This document shows positions 6,666 through 11,280 of a stretch of DNA of 11,280 nucleotides, one piece after another; positions within the stretch are counted from its first letter, which is position 1, and each line of letters opens with the position of its first letter. The notes beneath the pieces were generated by a model that was not told the origin of the DNA, did not search any database, and saw only the letters and a list, made by a program, of their open reading frames with translations. Source of the stretch: Thermoplasmata archaeon. Lineage in GTDB: Archaea; Thermoplasmatota; E2; UBA202; JdFR-43. The DNA is taken from contig JAGHBD010000072.1 of the NCBI GenBank assembly GCA_021161135.1, positions 1 through 11,280 on the forward strand. The letters are read 5' to 3'. Both the position numbers and the translations under genes were made by a program.

Positions 6666-6981
6666 TTTTATCACCTATCATCTCGAATACAATCTGAGTG
6701 AAAACCTTATTTTTGCCAAATTTGCCATATATCGCCTTCAATTCTTTCTCCAGATCCTTTTTCCTTTTCATTCCCTCCATCATGACATCTCTTCTATTAA
6801 TTTCCTTCCATGGAATCTGCCTTACCTCTATAATGCGGGCTTTTCCTAAGTACTCTCCACCTGCCACTATTTTTACTACCTCATCTTTTTTATAATTTTT
6901 AGTTCCCATTCTAAGCGTCGCTACCTTTTTCCCTTGCTTCAGCAAACTTTTGTACTTCTTTTTGAAATTCAACGACTTCAT
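6646..6981 (-). CDS. ASCH domain protein, possible N4-acetylcytidine amidohydrolase-like
   Basis: A 111-residue PUA-like ASCH domain protein. The signature GKKVATLRMG followed by the YKKDEVVKIVAGGEYLGKARI strands is typical. E. coli YqfB, an ASCH protein, hydrolyses N4-acetylcytidine using a Lys, a Thr and a Glu. Aligned by eye, Lys19 and Thr22 (KVATLR) and Glu69 (MMEGM) occupy those positions, with one gap before Glu69. The KxxTxR motif is common across ASCH proteins, so an enzymatic role is a hypothesis; RNA binding is the alternative. I chose ATG 6981 because GGTGAT lies 4 nt upstream, as for the next gene; ATGs at 6993 and 7002 are less favoured. The first 23 codons, including Lys19 and Thr22, overlap the end of tmcA in another frame, and the end overlaps TIP49 by 20 nt. 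Confidence 0.8.
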   Translation of the reverse strand: MKSLNFKKKYKSLLKQGKKVATLRMGTKNYKKDEVVKIVAGGEYLGKARIIEVRQIPWKEINRRDVMMEGMKRKKDLEKELKAIYGKFGKNKVFTQIVFEMIGDKNGGGEV

Positions 6982-9220
6982 CCCTATCACCATAGAACCC
7001 ATTTACCACTTTTCTAACAACTTCTATAAGCATCTCCTTACATTTCTCCTCATTTTTGCCCATGATATTCGCAACTCTATCCCAGCTTTTGCACTGCAGA
7101 TTCTTTGTCAGCAGGAGTAATCTTTCCTCCTCATTTAAAATTTTTTTTCTGTTGCTCAGGAAGAAATTGTATGTAAGTTTAAATAGACAATCCTTAACTG
7201 TTTTATATGTAAGGCCAGCCTTGCACATATAGGCGAGGACGCGGCGCAATTCGTTTTCACTGAGTCCAAGATCATTTATTTCCTCTCCTTCATATGAGTC
7301 CAATATCAACAAAGCCACCCTGCTATTTAAATCACGTAGTGGTTCAATGAGCCAGTACATGAATCTCCTGATAAATTCACCTCTTATTTTCTTCAATTCT
7401 TTTTCAAATTTCTCGCTCAACGGCTTCACAACAGCTACCGAATATTCAGCGCTCACCTCATTCATGCTCGTTGTCATGTGCATCGGCAAAAAGCCATTTT
7501 TCAGCCAGAATTTTAAAAGCGAGACAGTAGCTCCGAAACTTGCCCCTATATAATCCAATCCTATTTCTCTTGCTTCTTCAACAACATTTTCCAGCGCCTT
7601 CGAACCAACTCCATGGCGGAATAAATCTGGATGAACAGCTATTCTTACAACCCTCATGCCTTTATATTCTCCAAGTCTTTTACGGCGATAGTGGCGAATC
7701 ATTATCTGCGGAATTACATTTCCAGGGATCATAGAGCTTTCGTAATAGAGGCGATGGCAATCTTCCTTACCCATATTTCCTTCCAGAGCCAGTTGCATCG
7801 AACATATTATCTTGCCGTCATAGCTCATGGCCCTCGCCATCTGATTTGGAGCGTCGCATAAAATGGCGAAGTCATTTGGATTGTTTTTGTAATGGGCAAG
7901 GATGAGGATTCCAAAAAACTCTCGGAGTTTCTCTTCATCTTTCAAGAGTTTCTCCATTTCAAATCTCTCATACTTTACTTTCTCTATTTCAATCTTCTTA
8001 ACTTCTGCCGCCTCTGCATCCAACAAAAGGGTATCGAAAGCCCATGCCTCTATAGGATCATATCTGCTGTAGCGTATTGGCTCCTCCATCTCAAACTCAA
8101 GCAATTTTATATCCATTGTTTTTAAGCGCTTGAGAAATCTCACAGAAAAACTTCTGCCCGCGCCCTCATACCCATGAATTGTTGAAGAATAAATAAGGCG
8201 GTTAGTATTTTTAATAAAATTAAGCAAAATGTTTGGTGGAATGGAGGCAGCTTCATCAACTACAATCAAATCTGCATGCTTTTCTATTGCATTGAGAGGC
8301 GTATAATATTCGATGGCAATATTATTTGCATACATGGCAGCTATATCATTGCCAGTCAATTTTTTATTCACCTTTATGCCCATCTTCTTCCATATAATTT
8401 CAGCAAACCTGAAAATCTCCTGAACATTTTTTTTATCTGGAGCAACGAGCATAACATATATATTTCTTTTATACTCAAGCAGCCTTTCAATCAATGCAGG
8501 CAATGCAATTCCTATGGCACTTGATTTTCCCCTACCTCTATTTGCTTTTAAAACGACAGCCGTCGTTGGATCAGGTTTCTCAATTAAATTTTCAAGCAAT
8601 TTTATAAAATCAACCTGATCCTGAGTTATTGCAATTTTGTAGGCAATATCATTGAATGCTCTTTTTTCTGGCAACGTTGGCTTCTTCCTCTTCTCCCTTT
8701 TACTTTTAAAATTCCCCTTCTTTATCACAACACCATCTTCTATTATGGCTATACCTCTATGCTCTCTTAACTTCTCAACAAACCACGGAACAAATAGCTT
8801 CCTTATATCCTTCTCTTTATAAGGCGGCGTGAGGAGGCGAAGATGATATTTATTCACCATCTTTTTCCATTCCTCAAGTTTTGGTGTAATCAGGAAAATC
8901 AAGCCTCCTCCTTTCACTATTCCATAAAGTTTTCCAACATCTGAGGGCTGGAGGGAGTGATAAACATCGAGAATGAGAATATCGTATGTTGTCCCCAGCA
9001 GCTTACCAGAATCCTTCAGATGGAAACAATCTATGCCATTCACTTTTATTTCAAGTGATGAAAGAAGGGCTATTTTTCCATTGTAGTCTGCAAGATACGA
9101 GAAGAGAATATGAAAACTTTTTTCTCTATCTCCTGCAAGCACAATCATGCGCCTCTCATTGTATTTCTTTGCCTCCTTCGCCAGCTCCCTGATGTGCTCT
9201 ATGGCATCTATCACTTCCAT
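6911..9220 (-). CDS. tmcA: tRNA/RNA cytidine acetyltransferase TmcA (Kre33/NAT10 family)
   Basis: TmcA forms N4-acetylcytidine in RNA from acetyl-CoA and ATP; archaeal members can modify tRNA and, in some thermophiles, many rRNA and other sites. The 769-residue protein has the expected order. An N-terminal domain (about 1-170) is followed by an RNA helicase-like ATPase with Walker A KANRGRGKSS (225-234) and Walker B DLIVVDEAASIP (317-328). The GNAT acetyltransferase domain (about 440-600) has the acetyl-CoA loop in VVRIAVHPDLFRHGVGS (524-540). A C-terminal helical tail (about 610-769) probably binds RNA. The gene starts 12 nt after the radical SAM gene. Its last 71 nt also encode the N-terminus of the ASCH protein, so the two must be co-expressed. 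Length and motifs are complete. Confidence 0.95.
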   Translation of the reverse strand: MEVIDAIEHIRELAKEAKKYNERRMIVLAGDREKSFHILFSYLADYNGKIALLSSLEIKVNGIDCFHLKDSGKLLGTTYDILILDVYHSLQPSDVGKLYGIVKGGGLIFLITPKLEEWKKMVNKYHLRLLTPPYKEKDIRKLFVPWFVEKLREHRGIAIIEDGVVIKKGNFKSKREKRKKPTLPEKRAFNDIAYKIAITQDQVDFIKLLENLIEKPDPTTAVVLKANRGRGKSSAIGIALPALIERLLEYKRNIYVMLVAPDKKNVQEIFRFAEIIWKKMGIKVNKKLTGNDIAAMYANNIAIEYYTPLNAIEKHADLIVVDEAASIPPNILLNFIKNTNRLIYSSTIHGYEGAGRSFSVRFLKRLKTMDIKLLEFEMEEPIRYSRYDPIEAWAFDTLLLDAEAAEVKKIEIEKVKYERFEMEKLLKDEEKLREFFGILILAHYKNNPNDFAILCDAPNQMARAMSYDGKIICSMQLALEGNMGKEDCHRLYYESSMIPGNVIPQIMIRHYRRKRLGEYKGMRVVRIAVHPDLFRHGVGSKALENVVEEAREIGLDYIGASFGATVSLLKFWLKNGFLPMHMTTSMNEVSAEYSVAVVKPLSEKFEKELKKIRGEFIRRFMYWLIEPLRDLNSRVALLILDSYEGEEINDLGLSENELRRVLAYMCKAGLTYKTVKDCLFKLTYNFFLSNRKKILNEEERLLLLTKNLQCKSWDRVANIMGKNEEKCKEMLIEVVRKVVNGFYGDRDEVVEFQKEVQKFAEAREKGSDA

Positions 9221-9232
9221 TCCTTTTCCATA

Positions 9233-10156
9233 TTATGTGCTCATTTTTAAACTTGATGAAGTATTGGATATAGCAACGTCGATAATTCTGTTTTTCACTC
9301 CATATTTATCGCATATCCTTTTTGCCCTCTCCTCCAAACTCTTTTGATACCTTTTCGCTGGTTGGAAAGATTTTTTGAACAGGGCTTCGTATTTTGGTAT
9401 TAACTCGGGGTAATATTTTTCTAAAAATTTGAAATATCTGGTTTTGCAATCTGTTGCTTTTTCTCCAAATAAAGTTAGTGCACCAACGAGTACAAAATTC
9501 GCTCCATAATCTTTTGCTGTTTTTATCATTTCATCAAGATTTTCCTCAGAATCAGATAGAAAAGGTAGAACGGGAATGAAGCAGATTCCAGTTAATAATC
9601 CCTCCTCAATACATTTTTGGAGTGCTTGCAACCTTTCTTTTGGTTTTGGCGCCCCAGGCTCAACAATTTTTGCCAAATTCTCATCCAAGGTGGAGAAAGA
9701 AAAGGAAATTATTGTTCCGTGTCCTATTCTATTCAAATCTTCTGGCAAATTTGCTTTCTCATCAATTTCTTTCAGCAAATCTATATCTCTCAAAACTGCT
9801 GTTGATTTGGTTAATATATGAACCGGAAATTTATATTTCAGAATTACCTGCAAAATCTCCCTTGTAAGATTAAATTTTCTTTCAATATTCATATAGAGTT
9901 CAGTTGATGAGGAAATGGCGATTATTCCATATTCTTTTTTCTTTGCTCTTCTGCGGAGCTGTTCTTTTAAAACTTCAGGAGCATTTATTTTCGCAGATAA
10001 ATTTCCCGCATTTTTTCCATATTTACTCTCTTTTACATAACAATAGAGGCAGTTGAAAGAGCAGCCAACATATGGATTCACCGAATAATCATCAAGAAAC
10101 CAAGCATCTCTTCTTTTATGCTTATTAAGAACAGTTTTCACTTGGATTCTATTCAT
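9233..10156 (-). CDS. SPL-family radical SAM protein (SplB-like)
   Basis: A 307-residue radical SAM enzyme of the spore-photoproduct-lyase-like group often annotated as 'DNA repair photolyase'. The cluster motif is CSFNCLYCY with Cys32, Cys36 and Cys39, preceded by the group's NPYVGC context. ISSSTELYMNIERKFNLTREIL (81-102) and LTKSTAVLRDIDLL (115-128) are typical of the TIM-barrel part, and FSFSTLDENLAKIVEPGAPKPKERL follows in the second half. Most members have no proven substrate, so the name should not be read as proof of UV-lesion repair. The gene overlaps the ogt end by 8 nt; the ogt tail provides GAGGGAGTGA as a ribosome binding site. Linkage with ogt supports a link to DNA damage, by inference. 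Confidence 0.88.
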   Translation of the reverse strand: MNRIQVKTVLNKHKRRDAWFLDDYSVNPYVGCSFNCLYCYVKESKYGKNAGNLSAKINAPEVLKEQLRRRAKKKEYGIIAISSSTELYMNIERKFNLTREILQVILKYKFPVHILTKSTAVLRDIDLLKEIDEKANLPEDLNRIGHGTIISFSFSTLDENLAKIVEPGAPKPKERLQALQKCIEEGLLTGICFIPVLPFLSDSEENLDEMIKTAKDYGANFVLVGALTLFGEKATDCKTRYFKFLEKYYPELIPKYEALFKKSFQPAKRYQKSLEERAKRICDKYGVKNRIIDVAISNTSSSLKMST

Positions 10157-10661
10157 CTATTCTCACTCCCTCCACTTCCAAAATTTTTTTCTTAACATTC
10201 TTTCCAAGAGGATAAAATCCCATGAGTGTGCCTCTTTTTGTAACCAATCTGTGACAAGGAATTAGAATCTGAAATGGATTTCTCATAAGAGTTATTAAAA
10301 GTTCTGGAAATTTCACATTAGATTTTCTGGCAATAGCAGCATATGTTTCTGTTTTCCCCGCAGGTATGTTTATTATATTTTCATAAACGATTCTGTTTCT
10401 GTATTCAAAATCAGGCATTTTAAATTGCTCACCTTTCAAAACAATCCTATCTACTTCATTTTTCAACCATTTTTCAAGATGCAAGGATTTCAACACTTCT
10501 CCTTCTATTTTATGAAATTCAGCTATTTTTCTTAGAACTTGCCTTGCCTTTTCCTCATTGTAATGCCAAGAATATGCGAGGATCGTCTCCTTTCCAACGA
10601 GGAAGACTACATTCACCTCAAAACCAAACAAATTCATTTCAATACTAAACAATCTTTTCAT
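10149..10661 (-). CDS. ogt: Methylated-DNA--[protein]-cysteine S-methyltransferase
   Basis: A suicide repair protein that transfers the alkyl group of O6-methylguanine to its own cysteine. From the ATG at 10661 it has 170 residues. The active-site motif IPCHRLV holds Cys136, the acceptor. It is preceded by the helix-turn-helix region (IPAGKTETYAAIARKSN, 99-115) with Tyr107 and followed by the conserved GF and KKKILEVEG end. A TTG at 10685 in frame would add eight residues, but it falls close to the shared TATA region, and the ATG sits about 30 nt from that TATA box. It is the first gene of the minus-strand run, diverges from tRNA-Leu and overlaps the radical SAM gene by 8 nt. All key residues are present. 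Confidence 0.92.
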   Translation of the reverse strand: MKRLFSIEMNLFGFEVNVVFLVGKETILAYSWHYNEEKARQVLRKIAEFHKIEGEVLKSLHLEKWLKNEVDRIVLKGEQFKMPDFEYRNRIVYENIINIPAGKTETYAAIARKSNVKFPELLITLMRNPFQILIPCHRLVTKRGTLMGFYPLGKNVKKKILEVEGVRIDE

Positions 10662-10685
10662 AAAATTCTTTTCGGACAAGAGCAA

Positions 10686-10700
10686 ATAATTTTAATAACC
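10686..10700. promoter_or_regulatory. Shared divergent TATA region for tRNA-Leu and the ogt operon
   Basis: The AT-rich element ATAATTTTAATAA (10687-10699) is centred about 25 nt upstream of the tRNA 5' end (10718) on the plus strand. It is also about 32 nt upstream of the ogt ATG (10661) on the minus strand. The distances fit archaeal TATA placement in both directions, with a nearly leaderless ogt mRNA. This is inferred from position only. Confidence 0.4.
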
Positions 10701-10717
10701 TCCCTATTTTACCATAA

Positions 10718-10802
10718 GCAGGGGTAGCCGAGCCAGGCCAAAGGCGCAGGCTTGAGGGGCCTGTCCCGTAGGGGTTCGCGAGTTCAAATCTCGCCCCCTG
10801 CA
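10718..10802 (+). tRNA. tRNA-Leu (anticodon GAG)
   Basis: An 85-nt class II tRNA. The acceptor stem GCAGGGG (10718-10724) pairs with CCCCTGC (10795-10801), with discriminator A at 10802. The D arm runs GCC...GGC with the GG of AGGCC in the loop. The anticodon stem CAGGC/GCCTG encloses the 7-base loop TTGAGGG with anticodon GAG, reading CUC and CUU. A long variable arm (CCC-GTA-GGG) and the T arm GCGAG-TTCAAAT-CTCGC complete the fold. CCA is not encoded. No intron is seen. T-rich sequence follows (10806-10809), suitable for termination. The 3' half appears to be an integration site for a mobile element, since a foreign-looking reading frame enters it from the right. Confidence 0.97.
10775..10802. 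other. Candidate integration (att) site in the tRNA-Leu 3' half
   Basis: The T arm and acceptor 3' strand of tRNA-Leu are shared by the tRNA and by the antisense reading frame entering from 10935. In SSV-type integration this shared stretch is the att core, duplicated at the other end of the element. Exact borders are unknown; no second copy lies in the window. Confidence 0.35.
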
Positions 10803-10933
10803 CTATGTTTTCTTGTAATTTTTGTCTTAACTCCTTTAGTCTTTCTTCAAGAAAAGCGGAGAGGTTTAAGCCGAGATGGCGAGCAAAATCTATGAGGTTA
10901 CTTTCTACGGAAAGAGTGAGTTTTTGCTTCGGC

Positions 10934-10951
10934 ATACGTATAAATACGTAT
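10934..10951 (-). promoter_or_regulatory. Tandem-palindrome operator at the start of the RHH-like fragment
   Basis: ATACGTAT-AA-ATACGTAT: two copies of an 8-bp palindrome whose centres are 10 bp apart, one helical turn. The whole 18-bp unit is palindromic apart from the central AA and overlaps the ATG at 10935. A TATA-like CATATTTG (minus strand, about 10956-10963) lies about 25 nt upstream of the ATG, so the operator sits between TATA box and start. Ribbon-helix-helix dimers characteristically bind such closely spaced short sites, so autoregulation is the likely reading. Confidence 0.55.
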
Positions 10952-11120
10952 TCCGCAAATATGCTTTTTGACAGACGGAAAAATAGAAAAAGAAAAGTTC
11001 TCTCGCATCTAGGGGCTTTTTAGGAGATAGAAGGAAAATGTCGCGCACGGAACATAAGTTATATTCTGAGATTAAAACCAAAAATTTTTAATCATACAAT
11101 TCATATTTTAAAGGAACACA

Positions 11121-11280
11121 ATGAAATTACCCAAAAGATATTATGAAGTAAGTGGGTATGGATATAAATTTTTTGTGGATGTTAGTGGTCAGCCTAATAA
11201 TAATGATGATATTTATATCGGATGTATCTTGTTAAACGAGAAATTCAGGAGCACCTTTATAGAAAGATTTTATAACAAAT
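11121..11280 (+). CDS. 5' part of an unidentified gene, weakly DUF3800-like, cut by the window edge
   Basis: An open frame from ATG 11121 to the window end gives 53 residues. AAGGA stands 5 nt before the start, and a TATA-like TTTTTAAT lies near 11086-11093. The sequence YKFFVDVSGQP...NDDIYIGCILL resembles the N-terminus of DUF3800 proteins, which open with a strand ending in DESG and then a 'fvlggvi' strand; here the motif reads Asp20-Val-Ser-Gly, so the Glu is missing. DUF3800 proteins are common cargo of mobile and defence islands, which would fit its position beside the integrase-like fragment. The evidence is short and the assignment tentative; that it is a real gene is more secure than its family. 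Confidence 0.45.
   Translation, partial: MKLPKRYYEVSGYGYKFFVDVSGQPNNNDDIYIGCILLNEKFRSTFIERFYNK

Larger units (their letters stand above)
10645..10935 (-). pseudogene. Ribbon-helix-helix-like N-terminal fragment running antisense through tRNA-Leu; probable int(N) remnant of an SSV-type integrase
   Basis: The frame opens at ATG 10935. Its first 44 residues look like a real protein: a strand MPKQKLTLSV, then two helices with ARHLGLNLSAFLEERLKEL, the pattern of a ribbon-helix-helix (CcdA/CopG-like) domain. From residue 45 it enters the tRNA-Leu 3' end in antisense and continues (GARFELANPYGTG...) through the whole tRNA, so only about 10803-10935 is unique coding sequence. A complete tRNA with a short frame entering its 3' end in antisense is what SSV-type integration leaves: the att site lies within the integrase gene, and the N-terminal fragment stays next to the intact tRNA. 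The C-terminal fragment would lie at the far end of the element, beyond the window. The alternative is a stand-alone antitoxin-like RHH protein; no toxin gene is adjacent. The 3' limit of functional coding cannot be set. Confidence 0.55.

Noticed and set aside
6666..6674. GTG start at 6674 for the TIP49 gene
   Set aside because: The GTG is part of the GGTGAT ribosome binding site for the ATG at 6665, and the extra residues add nothing conserved.
6982..7002. ASCH starts at 7002 or 6993
   Set aside because: The GGTGAT motif lies between them and the ATG at 6981, which is therefore the better start and fits the usual ASCH N-terminus.
10662..10685. TTG start for ogt at 10685
   Set aside because: TTG is a rare start, and it would place translation start almost on the shared TATA region; the ATG at 10661 gives the usual length.
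10803..10935. A complete toxin-antitoxin pair at the RHH-like fragment
   Set aside because: No toxin-like gene is adjacent on the same strand: the frame runs into the tRNA, and the next gene on that strand is ogt.
10936..11120. Box C/D guide RNA or other small RNA in the gap right of the RHH fragment
   Set aside because: I looked for C (RTGATGA) and D (CTGA) boxes with terminal pairing because of the TmcA/TIP49 context; only an isolated CTGA is present.

Overview
The window looks like a piece of an AT-rich euryarchaeal chromosome. Support: an archaeal cytidine acetyltransferase TmcA, a TIP49-type AAA+ ATPase, a class II tRNA-Leu without encoded CCA, Shine-Dalgarno sequences of the GGTGAT type set 4 nt before starts, TATA-like boxes placed for leaderless transcripts, and a CRISPR repeat ending in ATTGAAAT. 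The lineage cannot be fixed from this sequence; a thermophilic or Thermoplasmata-related euryarchaeon is a guess.

Left (1-2444): the 5' end of an unidentified minus-strand gene at the edge, then a compact plus-strand CRISPR adaptation operon cas4-cas1-cas2, a short leader and a small array (five full repeats, a degenerate distal repeat, five spacers). No interference genes (cas3, cas5, cas7, cas8, cas6) lie in the window. A perfect 20-bp palindrome stands in front of cas4.

Middle (2455-4779): a two-gene minus-strand operon for a DUF438/hemerythrin/PAS sensor-like protein and an SO_0444/ArsP-type permease carrying a C-terminal heavy-metal domain. It has its own promoter, with a palindrome between the TATA box and the start codon.

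Right-centre (4780-10661): a dense minus-strand run in the order ogt, SPL-like radical SAM, tmcA, ASCH protein, TIP49 ATPase, kptA, with overlaps or gaps of a few bases throughout. The last four genes concern RNA: an RNA acetyltransferase (TmcA), an ASCH protein that keeps the Lys/Thr/Glu residues of the N4-acetylcytidine amidohydrolase YqfB, a RuvB-like ATPase of the family that assembles snoRNPs in eukaryotes, and an RNA 2'-phosphotransferase. The first two are DNA-repair type enzymes.

Right end (10686-11280): a tRNA-Leu(GAG), divergent from ogt, with a short ribbon-helix-helix-like coding segment that reads antisense straight into the tRNA 3' end. This is the arrangement expected of the N-terminal fragment of an SSV-type partitioned integrase, so the sequence to the right of the tRNA is probably an integrated element or its remains. 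It includes a partial DUF3800-like gene cut by the window edge. The fragment has a striking tandem-palindrome operator at its start.

The most interesting leads are the overlapping tmcA/ASCH pair (possible writer and eraser of acetylcytidine), its linkage to TIP49, and the integrase-like fragment at the tRNA.
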